From Kitasatospora sp. NBC_01246 (GTDB lineage Bacteria > Actinomycetota > Actinomycetes > Streptomycetales > Streptomycetaceae), in the NCBI RefSeq assembly GCF_036226505.1, contig NZ_CP108484.1, forward strand, positions 2,604,001-2,668,000: 64,000 nt of DNA, written 5' to 3'. This document shows positions 1-8,578 of the stretch, piece after piece. The notes beneath the pieces were generated by a model. That model was not told the origin of the DNA, did not search any database, and saw nothing but the letters and a program-made list of their open reading frames with translations. The position numbers and the translations under genes are program-made. Every line of letters starts with the position of its first letter. Within the stretch, counting starts at the first letter, position 1.

Positions 1-426
1 GACGGCAGGTACGAGCTGCTGGTCACCGGCACCACCCGGTTCCGGCTGCGCTCGGTGGACACCGGCGGCGCGTACCTGAACGGCGAGATCGAGACGCTCG
101 AGGAGCTGCCCGGCGAGGGCGCCGGGGCACTGGCCTCCGGCGTCGAGCGGGCGTTCCGGGCGTACCAGAAGCGGCTGGCCGGCGCCCGCGAGGCGAGCAC
201 GGTCGGCCGCCAGGAGCTGCCGGACGACCCGCAGGTGCTCTCCTACCTGGTGGCCGCGGCCTCGGTGTTCGGGACGCCGGTCAAGCAGGAGCTGCTGGCC
301 TGCCCCGACACCGCCCGGCGGCTGACCTCCGAGCTGGAGCTGCTGCGCCGCGAGACGGCGGTGCTCAGCTGGCTGCCGTCGCTGCCCGCGGTCGATCTGA
401 CCCGGCAGTCGTTCAGTCCCAACTGA
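1..426 (+). CDS. LON-type substrate-binding domain protein (5' truncated)
   Basis: The reading frame is open from the first base, so the start lies outside the window; 141 codons are visible. The visible part reads DGRYELLVTGTTRFRL, the typical strand pattern of the N-terminal LON (PUA-like) domain, followed by a helical C-terminal part ending in LTRQSFSPN. There is no AAA+ or protease segment before the stop, so this is a stand-alone LON substrate-binding-domain protein, as found in many actinobacteria, not Lon protease. Substrate and partner are unknown. The YbaK-like gene begins 32 bp downstream on the same strand and may be co-transcribed. Confidence 0.75.
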   Translation, partial: DGRYELLVTGTTRFRLRSVDTGGAYLNGEIETLEELPGEGAGALASGVERAFRAYQKRLAGAREASTVGRQELPDDPQVLSYLVAAASVFGTPVKQELLACPDTARRLTSELELLRRETAVLSWLPSLPAVDLTRQSFSPN

Positions 427-458
427 CCACGCCCACTCACGCGTTCGAAGAGGTCCCG

Positions 459-953
459 ATGGCCAGGAAGCCGAAGAAGGCCGGCGGGGGAACGCCCGCC
501 ACCGTCGCCCTGGAGAACGCCGCGGTGGCGTTCACCGTGCACTCCTACCCGCACGATCCGGCCGCCGCCTCCTACGGCGGCGAGGCCGCCGAGGTGCTCG
601 GCGTGCCGCCCGAGCGGGTCTTCAAGACCCTGGTCGCCGATGTCGACGGGGTGCTCACGGTGGGCGTCGTCCCGGTCGCGGGCCGGCTGGACCTCAAGGC
701 GCTCGCCACCGCCGTCGGCGGCAAGCGGGCCGCGATGGCGGACCCGGCGGCCGCCGAGCGCAGCAGCGGCTACGTCCTCGGCGGGATCTCCCCGCTCGGT
801 CAGCGCCGCCCGCTGCGCACCGTGGTGGACGACAGCGCGCTCGCCCACGCCACGGTGTACGTCTCGGCCGGCCGGCGCGGGCTGGAGGTCGAGCTGGCCC
901 CGGCCGACCTGGTCGGCGTCACCGGCGCGCTGACCGCCCCGATCGGCCGCTGA
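459..953 (+). CDS. ybaK: YbaK/EbsC-type aminoacyl-tRNA deacylase
   Basis: A 164-aa protein of the YbaK/ProX fold. These enzymes hydrolyse mischarged Cys-tRNA(Pro) in trans, cleaning up after prolyl-tRNA synthetase. The hallmark segment ERVFKTLVADVDG carries the conserved lysine (K56) near the active site, and the later GGISPLGQRRPL segment is also typical. Length is normal for the family. A basic N-terminal tail (MARKPKKAGGG) precedes the domain. The ATG is preceded by GAGGTCCCG, an acceptable ribosome binding site. The gene follows the LON-domain gene and faces the minus-strand DUF2567 gene. Confidence 0.88.
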   Translation: MARKPKKAGGGTPATVALENAAVAFTVHSYPHDPAAASYGGEAAEVLGVPPERVFKTLVADVDGVLTVGVVPVAGRLDLKALATAVGGKRAAMADPAAAERSSGYVLGGISPLGQRRPLRTVVDDSALAHATVYVSAGRRGLEVELAPADLVGVTGALTAPIGR

Positions 954-1007
954 CCGCCGGGGCGCACCGGGCGGGTCCGGCGAAGGCCGCCCCCGCCCGG
1001 TGCGCCG

Positions 1008-1850
1008 TCACGGCGTGCGGCCCTGCGGCGGCCGGCCCTGCGGCGGCTGGTCCTGCGGCGTGCGGTCGCCCGGGTGCTCCCCCGCCGGGCCCGGGTGGAA
1101 CGGCCCGCCGGGCAGCGGACCGGCCGCGCCGGGCGGCCCGGCCACCGGCCGCTGCGGGTCGTACGGGCCCGCCCAGTACGGCGGCGGGTCCTCCTCGCGC
1201 TTGCCGAAGGCGGCCGAGAGCGCCAGCAGCACCACCATCGCGGCCATCGGCCAGGCCAGCAGCGCGCCGTAGGCACCGAGGTCGATGTCCGCGTCGAAGT
1301 GGCCGCCGTTGCCGACCCGCCGTGCCTCGGCGACGAGGTCGCTCGCCGGGCCGAGCCGCCGGCCCAGGCCCCAGGCGCCCACCGAGGCCAGCAGGCCGCC
1401 GACCGCGAGGCCGGTCGCCACCGCGATCCCGCCGCCGCGCCGCCGGGTGAACAGGAAGGCGCCGAGCGCGGTCACGATGCCCATGCCCAGCCCGATCAGC
1501 ACGAAGACGCTGTCCGCCCCGGCCCGCTGCTCGCCCTCCGGGTCGCCGTAGAGGATCTTGTTGCCGTCGACCACCAGCGGCACCTTCGGCGCCAGCCAGG
1601 CCCAGAGCACCGCCATCAGCAGACCCAGCGCCAGACAGGCCAGCACCGTGACCGCACCGACCTTCAGCTCGGGCAGCAGCCGCTCCAGCGGCGCCCGCCG
1701 GTCCGCGGCCCGCAGGACGGCCTGGTCCACGGGCGGCGGCGCGTACGGGTCCCGGCCGGCGGCCGGACCAGGGGCGGTGGCGTCCGCGTCGGTGCCCGCG
1801 GCGGCACGCAGGGGGTCCGGAGGTGTGTTCGGTACGGTCACGGGCCCCAT
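1008..1850 (-). CDS. DUF2567-family membrane protein
   Basis: A predicted 280-aa integral membrane protein with about four hydrophobic segments (VGAVTVLACLALGLLMAVLW, SVFVLIGLGMGIVTALGAFLF, GIAVATGLAVGGLLASVG and LLAWPMAAMVVLLALSAAFG) and a loop containing VVDGNKILYGDPEGEQ, which fits the actinobacterial DUF2567 family. The C-terminus is a Pro/Gly-rich cytoplasmic tail ending in PPQGRPPQGRTP. The frame is open upstream to 1961, but that part is Arg/Gly/Pro-rich and unlike a real N-terminus, so I take the ATG at 1850 (MGPVTVPNTPPDP); a GTG three codons on is also possible. Function is unknown. It lies between convergent ybaK and a co-directional ABC transporter. Confidence 0.7.
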   Translation of the reverse strand: MGPVTVPNTPPDPLRAAAGTDADATAPGPAAGRDPYAPPPVDQAVLRAADRRAPLERLLPELKVGAVTVLACLALGLLMAVLWAWLAPKVPLVVDGNKILYGDPEGEQRAGADSVFVLIGLGMGIVTALGAFLFTRRRGGGIAVATGLAVGGLLASVGAWGLGRRLGPASDLVAEARRVGNGGHFDADIDLGAYGALLAWPMAAMVVLLALSAAFGKREEDPPPYWAGPYDPQRPVAGPPGAAGPLPGGPFHPGPAGEHPGDRTPQDQPPQGRPPQGRTP

Positions 1851-2004
1851 CGTTTCACGACCGCCGCCCGAACGGACCCGCCACCCGTACCGGCCCGCGC
1901 CCGGAGCCCGCCCGGCCTGGCGCGGCGGGACCGTCGCACGGGCCCGGGGCTTGCCCGGCACCTCCCGCCGCCCGCCGGTGCGACGCGAATCGATCGGAGA
2001 AGCC

Positions 2005-2817
2005 CTAGCGGGTGGTGGCCCGCCGGTACGCCCAGGTGGCCACCGCGAGCGACGCCACGCCGACCCCGGCGCAGACCGCCAGGTCGCCCGCCACCGCCGC
2101 CCAGTCCGGGTCGGCCGCGAAGGTCCGGGCGAACGCCTCGACGCCGTACGTGGAGGGCAGCAGCTCGCGCAGCCAGAGCACCGGCTGCGGCAGGTTGTCC
2201 ACCGGGAGCACGCCCAGCAGCAGCGCCGCCGACATGCCGAGCTGCCCCAGCATGGTGGCGATCTCCTGCTTGGGCGCCAGCAGCCCGCAGGCCGCGCCCA
2301 GCCCGGAGAGCGCCGCCCCGGCCAGCGGCACCACCGCGAGCAGCACCCAGAGCTGTCCCATCGGCAGCCCGAACATCCAGGCCCCGGCGACGGCCGTCAC
2401 CAGGGTGCCCGGCAGCGTGAAGGAGGCGTACGCGGCGGCCGCGCCGAGGACCACCGAGGCCGCCGGGACGGGCAGCGTCGCGTAGTGGTCGAGGCCGCCG
2501 GTGGCCCGCAGCCGGCCGAAGTACTGGGCCAGCAGGTTGAGCGCGACGAAGGCCACCACCAGCACGCTGGAGCCGGCCACCACCGACCGCGCGGCCGAGG
2601 TCTGCCCCGGGTCGACGACGCCCCGCATCATCACCAGGATGCCGAGCGACTGGAAGGTCGCCACGAACAGCAGCGGGATGCGGGCCACCTTGGCCCGGGC
2701 CAGCTGCGCCCGGTAGACGGCGGCCAGCGCGGGCAGCAGCCGGGCGGCGGGGGCCAGCGGGGCGGGCCCGCCGGCCAGGGCCCCGGCGGTCTGCGGCGGC
2801 ACCGAGAGCAGCGTCAC
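2005..2817 (-). CDS. ABC-2 type transporter permease
   Basis: A 270-aa multi-pass protein with about six hydrophobic segments, typical of ABC-2 exporter permeases (DrrB/NodJ-like). It would form the membrane channel for the ATPase encoded just upstream. The GTG start overlaps the ATPase stop by four bases (GTGA, 2814-2817), so the two are translationally coupled. The substrate cannot be read from the sequence; related pairs export drugs, lipids or polysaccharides. No regulator gene adjoins the pair. Confidence 0.85.
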   Translation of the reverse strand: MTLLSVPPQTAGALAGGPAPLAPAARLLPALAAVYRAQLARAKVARIPLLFVATFQSLGILVMMRGVVDPGQTSAARSVVAGSSVLVVAFVALNLLAQYFGRLRATGGLDHYATLPVPAASVVLGAAAAYASFTLPGTLVTAVAGAWMFGLPMGQLWVLLAVVPLAGAALSGLGAACGLLAPKQEIATMLGQLGMSAALLLGVLPVDNLPQPVLWLRELLPSTYGVEAFARTFAADPDWAAVAGDLAVCAGVGVASLAVATWAYRRATTR

Positions 2818-3815
2818 TTGGCCAGTCCTCCATGGCGGCCGCCCAGCTTGAGGTAGGCGTCCTCAAGGCTCGGGGTGGCCAGGGTGAAGTCGTCCAGCGC
2901 GGCGAAGGCCGGGCCGGTGGTGACGGCGGCGACCAGTTCGCGGGCCCGCTCGGGGCTGGTGCGCACGGTCCAGCGCCGGCCGGTGCGCTCGGCCCGCTCG
3001 GCGAGCGCGGCGACGGCGGGCACCGCCATCGGTGCCTCGTCCCGCCAGACCAGGTCCAGCCGGACGTCACCGTCCACCAGTGCCTTGAGTCCGCCGGGGG
3101 TGTCGCAGGCGATCACCCGGCCCTCGTCCACGACCGCTACGCGGTCCAGCACGGTCTCGGCCTCGATGACGTTGTGGGTGACCAGCAGCACGGTGGTCCG
3201 CCGTTCGGCGCGCCGGCGGTCGACGGCGCTCCAGACCGCGCGGCGGGCGACCGGGTCCATGCCGGTGGTCGGCTCGTCCAGCACCAGCAGCGGCCGCTCC
3301 CCCACCAGCGCGGCGGCGAAGCAGGCGAGGCGGCGCTGGCCGCCGGAGAGCTTGGCGAGCGGCCGGTGGGCGAGCGGTTCCAGGGCGAGTTCGGTCAGCA
3401 CGTCGGCGGCCTCGGCCCGGGCCCGGGCCCGGGTGAGGCCGCGCAGCCGGCCGGTGGTCTCGGCGGCGAGCGCGACGGTCAGCTCGTCCAGCGCGCTGGA
3501 CTCCTGGCCGAGGTAGCCCAGCAGGCGGGCGGCCCGCTCGGGGTGGCGGACGACGTCGTGGCCGAGCAGCTCGATGGAGCCCGAGTCGGGCCGCAGCAGG
3601 CCGGTGAGCTGGCGGACCAGCGTGGACTTGCCGGCTCCGTTCGGCCCCAGCAGCCCGAAGATCTCACCCTGCCGGACGGTCAGGCTGATGCTGTCGTTGG
3701 CCCGGATCTCACCGGCGGCCCCGGCGCCGCGTCCGGCGCGGTAGGTCTTGACCAGGTCGCGTACGGCACAGCACGGCGAAGCCTCCCCGGGTGCCCGCCC
3801 GGCCGTCTCGCTCAT
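2814..3815 (-). CDS. ABC transporter ATP-binding protein (ABC-2 exporter)
   Basis: A 333-aa ATPase. Visible motifs are Walker A GPNGAGKS (residues 57-64), the Q-loop at GYLGQESSALDELTV, signature LSGGQ, Walker B LLVLDEPTTGMD and the H-loop in VTHNVIEAE. About 100 residues follow, ending in PSLEDAYLKL, as in DrrA-type exporters. It powers the permease encoded by the overlapping downstream gene. The frame is open far upstream on the antisense side of the NYN gene, but the ATG at 3815 (MSETAGRAPG), preceded by GAGCGAGGCGGGCGG, is the plausible start. Confidence 0.88.
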   Translation of the reverse strand: MSETAGRAPGEASPCCAVRDLVKTYRAGRGAGAAGEIRANDSISLTVRQGEIFGLLGPNGAGKSTLVRQLTGLLRPDSGSIELLGHDVVRHPERAARLLGYLGQESSALDELTVALAAETTGRLRGLTRARARAEAADVLTELALEPLAHRPLAKLSGGQRRLACFAAALVGERPLLVLDEPTTGMDPVARRAVWSAVDRRRAERRTTVLLVTHNVIEAETVLDRVAVVDEGRVIACDTPGGLKALVDGDVRLDLVWRDEAPMAVPAVAALAERAERTGRRWTVRTSPERARELVAAVTTGPAFAALDDFTLATPSLEDAYLKLGGRHGGLAK

Positions 3816-3964
3816 CCGCCCGCCTCGCTCCACCGAGCGGTCGCACCACGGATCGCGTCCCTGTCGACGCTCCGCTCCTTGCCCTCGCTCACGAGCGAAG
3901 ACTCTACGCGGTGGACGCGGCCGGCCGGACAAGGGGGCCCGGCCGCCCGGGGCCGCGGGGCGGG

Positions 3965-5170
3965 TCAGTCGTCGACGACGAGGTCCCCGCCCGGCACCCG
4001 GCCGGCGAGCTCCTTCCAGAATCCCGCCCGGATGGCGTACCGGTCGTGCTCGTCGATCTGGTCGTCCTTGTGCGCGAGCAGCCCGAACCGGGCCGCGTAG
4101 CGGAGCAGCTCGCCGTCGACCCGGTGCGGGATGCGCGGGTAGTCGGGCCAGAGCACGGTGAGCCGTTCGACGTCGCCGAGCCGCTCCGTCCAGCGGCGGG
4201 CGAACACCTGGCCGACCTCGTGGGCGTCCCCGCCGATGGTGGTGATGTCCTCCTCGCGATCGGCCCAGCGCTGCTCGGCGGTGGTCAGCTGGGCCAGCGT
4301 GGGCAGGCCGTCCCCGGCGGTGACGGCCTGTTCGGCGGCGGGCCGCTCGACCCAGCCCCGGTCCGACGACCAGCGCAGCACCGGGCCGGTGGGGTGCGCC
4401 GCCGTCGCCGGCAGCTGGGGGGTGCGCCCGGCGAGGTCCTTGGGCGTCGGCACGACCTTCAGCGCGGTGGCCGTCCCGGTGGCGCGCCCGTTCGCCACCG
4501 GCACCTGCTCGGCCGCGGGGACGGCGGCGGGCCGGGCGGCGGACGCGACGGCGGCGGGCGGGGCGGCCAGGATCTTGGCGATCTCGTGGCGCGGCCCGGG
4601 GGCGGGGAAGGCGGTGGCGGTGTCGCGCAGGGTGAACGAGCCCTCGATCCACTCCCGGTCGAGCACCCGCCGCTCGTCCGCCTCGCCGACCAGGTCCTCG
4701 GACTGGTTGAAGTCGCCGTCGGCGGCCTGCAGCGCCCAGAGGTGCACGACCACGCCGTGCTCCTTGGCGGACATCATGCCGGGCAGCAGGTCCCCGTCGC
4801 CGGTGATCAGCACGACGTCCGCGCAGGCCCGGTTGCGGGCGAGCTCGGAGAGCTCGGCGTGCATCGCGGCGTCCACGCCCTTCTGCACCCAGCGGCCCTC
4901 CGCCCTGGTCAGGGCGCCCAGCCGGACGGTGACCCGCGGCAGGACCCGGAGCCGGCGGTGCTCGGGCATCGGGCGGCGGTCGGGGGCGGCGTCGAACCAG
5001 TAGATCCGCAGCAGCGGCAGCCCGGTCTCGGCCTCGGCGCGCTCGCGCAGCGCGGTGATGAGCGCGGTGTGGTCGACACTGACCCGGGAACGGCTCGGGT
5101 CGCCGGCGAGCAGGCTGGCGGCGGCGCCCAGCAGGTAACCGGCGTCCACCAGGACGACACAGCGGTCCAT
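3965..5170 (-). CDS. NYN-domain (PIN-like) protein
   Basis: A 401-aa protein. The first ~165 residues form a NYN/PIN-like nuclease domain with conserved acidic positions: LVDAGYLLG at the N-terminus, RIYWFDAAPDRRP, KGVDAAMHAEL and ITGDGDLLPGM. In this fold the aspartates bind metal for RNA cleavage. An Ala-rich linker (about 190-230) leads to a conserved C-terminal half (WADREEDITTIGGDAHEVGQ; RIPHRVDGELLRYAA), possibly a regulatory or RNA-binding module. The ATG is preceded by GAGGTGCGCG, a good ribosome binding site. The target is unknown. It is monocistronic by position, with 149 bp to the ABC ATPase. Confidence 0.82.
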   Translation of the reverse strand: MDRCVVLVDAGYLLGAAASLLAGDPSRSRVSVDHTALITALRERAEAETGLPLLRIYWFDAAPDRRPMPEHRRLRVLPRVTVRLGALTRAEGRWVQKGVDAAMHAELSELARNRACADVVLITGDGDLLPGMMSAKEHGVVVHLWALQAADGDFNQSEDLVGEADERRVLDREWIEGSFTLRDTATAFPAPGPRHEIAKILAAPPAAVASAARPAAVPAAEQVPVANGRATGTATALKVVPTPKDLAGRTPQLPATAAHPTGPVLRWSSDRGWVERPAAEQAVTAGDGLPTLAQLTTAEQRWADREEDITTIGGDAHEVGQVFARRWTERLGDVERLTVLWPDYPRIPHRVDGELLRYAARFGLLAHKDDQIDEHDRYAIRAGFWKELAGRVPGGDLVVDD

Positions 5171-5364
5171 CGCGCACCTCTTTTCGCTCGCCCTCGGGGA
5201 TCCGGCGGCGCCGGTGTGCGGCGCTGCCGGGTGGGCGCGGTCGGCCCGGCGCTCGGGCCCGTGGGGTGAGGGTGCCCGTGGCCGCCCGATCGTTGGGTCA
5301 CCTTTACCCCTGGTTCGCCCGCCGAATCTCGGCGGATGTCGCGGTCCGGCAACATCCGGCGGCG

Positions 5365-5420
5365 GTGCGGCCGGGGCGCGGGCGAGGTGCGCGCGAGGTG
5401 CGGCCGGGGCGCGGGCGAGG
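5365..5420. repeat. 23-bp direct repeat, two exact copies
   Basis: The unit GTGCGGCCGGGGCGCGGGCG followed by AGG occurs at 5365-5387 and again, unchanged, at 5398-5420, with a 10-bp spacer whose end (GCGCGAG) echoes the unit. It sits directly before the asd terminator. Simple GC-rich slippage duplication is the likeliest origin. Confidence 0.8.
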
Positions 5421-5432
5421 GCCGGGAACGCG

Positions 5433-5464
5433 CGGCGGGCCCCGTCCGAGGACGGGGCCCGCCG
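5433..5464. terminator. Hairpin terminator downstream of asd
   Basis: A perfect 15-bp inverted repeat (arms 5433-5447 and 5450-5464, CGGCGGGCCCCGTCC and its complement) with a minimal loop lies 16 bp past the asd stop. There is no U-tract, as is common for high-GC terminators. It could work in both directions. Confidence 0.75.
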
Positions 5465-5479
5465 GGTGCGACCGCGTGC

Positions 5480-6553
<1,074 letters not shown>

Positions 6554-6654
6554 TCACAGCCGCCCTCCGCCCATCATGCCTTGTCACCCGGGCGGGGCGA
6601 CCTGGTATTCCACGGTGTGAGAGCCCGGCCCCGGTCCGGCCGGTCCCGCCGGGC

Positions 6655-6674
6655 GCCGATCCGGCCGGATCGGC
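6655..6674. terminator. 20-bp perfect palindrome downstream of the DapA-like gene
   Basis: GCCGATCCGGCCGGATCGGC is a perfect 20-bp palindrome 11 bp past the stop of the DapA-like gene (TAG at 6685-6687). With no spacer it would form a tight hairpin only after melting its centre; a terminator is the simplest reading, a protein-binding dyad the alternative. Confidence 0.5.
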
Positions 6675-6684
6675 CCGGGCCGGA

Positions 6685-7584
6685 CTAGTGGTCCAGACCG
6701 GTGGCGAGTGCGAGCGCCACCGCCACCTCGTCCGCCCCCGCCGGCAGCAGCGGCAGCCGGACGTCCGGGGTGGGGATCCGGCCCTGCGCGTGCAGCACGC
6801 CCTTGACCACCGCGGGGTTGGGCGCGGCGAAGGCGGCCGTCGCCAACGCGGTCAGCCGGTGCCCCAGGGCCCGCGCCCGCGGTACGTCCCCGCGCTCCCA
6901 GGCGTCGGTCAGCTCGACGAACCGGGCGGTGGCCAGGTGGGCCGAGGCCGGGATGCCGCCGGCGCCGCCGAGCGCCAGCACCGGCGCGAGGAAGGCGTCC
7001 TCGCCGGACAGCACCGCGAACCCGTCCGGGGCCTGCGCGAGCAGCTCGACGGCCGCCTGGTCCAGCCCGCCGGTCGCGTACTTGACGCCGACCACGCCGT
7101 CGATCGCGGCGAGTTCGAGCAGCGCGCCGGCCGACAGCTGCTGCCCGGTCCGGTACGGGATGTGGTAGATGACCAGCGGCACCGCGCTCGCCGCGGCCAG
7201 CGCCCGGAAGTGCGCGACCGTCCCGGCCTCGCCCGGGCGGACGAAGGCCGGGACGGTGACCAGCGCGGCCGCCGCCCCCGGCACCCGCGCGCCCAGCCCG
7301 GCCAGCTCCTCGGCGGCGGCCCGGGTGTCGGCCCCGCCCGCGCCGACCACCAGCTGGGCGCCGCGATCGGCGCAGACGGCCGCGCAGACGTCGACCACCG
7401 CGCGCCGCTCGGCCGCGTCCAGCGTGGCCGGTTCGCCGGTGGTGCCGAGCGCGACCAGCCCGGCCGCGCCGTCGTCCAGCAGCGAACCGGCCAGCTTCTC
7501 CAGTGCGTCCAGCGCCACCGAGCCGTCCTCGGCGAACGGGGTGACCAGCGGGACGTAGATGCCCTTGAGAACCGTGTGTTCCAT
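6685..7584 (-). CDS. dihydrodipicolinate synthase family aldolase
   Basis: A 299-aa TIM-barrel enzyme of the DapA/N-acetylneuraminate lyase family. The Schiff-base lysine is K168 (GVVGVKYATGG), the proton-relay tyrosine Y140 (VIYHIPYRTG), and the GTTGEPATL loop (47-55) binds the keto-acid carboxylate. The arginine in PYRTG matches the one DapA uses for aspartate semialdehyde, so 4-hydroxy-tetrahydrodipicolinate synthase is possible. The divergent LysR gene suggests a catabolic or inducible aldolase instead. I chose the ATG at 7584 because AGGA lies eight bases upstream; a GTG two codons earlier is an alternative. Streptomycetes carry several DapA paralogues, so the substrate is uncertain. Confidence 0.82.
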   Translation of the reverse strand: MEHTVLKGIYVPLVTPFAEDGSVALDALEKLAGSLLDDGAAGLVALGTTGEPATLDAAERRAVVDVCAAVCADRGAQLVVGAGGADTRAAAEELAGLGARVPGAAAALVTVPAFVRPGEAGTVAHFRALAAASAVPLVIYHIPYRTGQQLSAGALLELAAIDGVVGVKYATGGLDQAAVELLAQAPDGFAVLSGEDAFLAPVLALGGAGGIPASAHLATARFVELTDAWERGDVPRARALGHRLTALATAAFAAPNPAVVKGVLHAQGRIPTPDVRLPLLPAGADEVAVALALATGLDH

Positions 7585-7656
7585 GCCCACGATCCTGCGG
7601 CCCGGTCATCACTCAGGTCCAGTTCACATTTCTGACGCTTCTCGTAAGCTGGGCCG

Positions 7657-8547
7657 ATGCTCGATGTCCGACGCCTGCGCCTGCTGCGCGAACTCGCCCA
7701 CCTCGGCACCATCGCCGCCGTCGCCGAGTCGCTCTCGTTCAGCCCTTCGGCGGTCTCCCAGCAACTGTCCGTCCTGGAGAAGGAGGCCGGTGTCCCGCTG
7801 CTGGAGCGCACCGGGCGGCGGGTCGCGCTGACCCCGGCCGGGCTGGGCCTGGTCCGGCACGCCGAGGCGGTGCTGGCACGGCTGGAACAGGCCGGCGCCG
7901 AACTCGCCCACGCCAGGGAGGGGCTGGCCGGTCCCCTGCGGATCGGCACCTATCCTTCGGCGGCCCGGGCGGTGATCCCGGCGGTGCTCGCCGAGCTGTC
8001 CGGCTGGCACCCGGGGCTGGAGCCGATGGTGGCGGAGGTGGACCCGGCGGACGTGGCGGCGGCGCTGCGCGCGGGCGAGCTGGACGTCGCGCTGGTGCAC
8101 GAGTACGACCTGGTGCCGACCGACCCGGAGCCCGGCCTGGCGGTGACCCGCCCGGTGTTCACCGAGCCGATGTACCTGGCGGCCCGGGCGGCCGGCACCG
8201 TCGCCGAGCAGCGCGTCGCGCCCTGGATCATGGCGCCGCGCGGCACGCTCTGCCACAGCATGGCCGTCCGGGCCTGCGAGAGCGCTGGCTTCGCCCCCCG
8301 GATCCGGCACCAGATCGACGACTTCGCGACGGTGCTGGCCCTGGTGGCGGCCGGCCAGGGGGTGGCGCTGGTCCCGCAGCTGGGCACGGAACGGACCCCG
8401 CCCGGGGTGGTGCTGACCCGGCTGCCGATGTACCGCCGGACCCGCGCCGCCTTCCGGGCGGGCGCGGGCTCGCACCCGGCGATCTCGGCCTTCGTCTCGG
8501 CCCTGCACACCGCCGTCCCGCCCGCCCTCGGCGGCGCGGTGCTCTGA
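7657..8547 (+). CDS. LysR-family transcriptional regulator
   Basis: A 296-aa LysR-type regulator. Residues 1-60 form the winged helix-turn-helix (RRLRLLRELAHLGTIAAVAE, then SPSAVSQQLSVLEKEAGVPLLER), followed by the linker helix and the type-2 periplasmic-binding-like effector domain (GPLRIGTYPSAARAVIP onward). It is divergent from the DapA-like gene with only 72 bp between the starts, the usual arrangement in which the regulator controls both genes from the shared intergenic region in response to a metabolite. The effector is not predictable. Confidence 0.9.
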   Translation: MLDVRRLRLLRELAHLGTIAAVAESLSFSPSAVSQQLSVLEKEAGVPLLERTGRRVALTPAGLGLVRHAEAVLARLEQAGAELAHAREGLAGPLRIGTYPSAARAVIPAVLAELSGWHPGLEPMVAEVDPADVAAALRAGELDVALVHEYDLVPTDPEPGLAVTRPVFTEPMYLAARAAGTVAEQRVAPWIMAPRGTLCHSMAVRACESAGFAPRIRHQIDDFATVLALVAAGQGVALVPQLGTERTPPGVVLTRLPMYRRTRAAFRAGAGSHPAISAFVSALHTAVPPALGGAVL

Positions 8548-8578
8548 GCTCGCCCCGGGGCGTCTCCCGGGGCCGGTC

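Larger units (their letters stand above)
5171..5479. other. Intergenic region between asd 3' end and NYN gene
   Basis: These 309 bp hold no convincing gene. They contain a GC-rich 23-bp direct repeat (5365-5420), a strong hairpin (5433-5464) placed as the asd terminator, and presumably the promoter of the minus-strand NYN gene near 5180-5330. A TTGGGTCACCTTTACCCCTG stretch near 5293 is the least GC-rich part. Confidence 0.6.
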
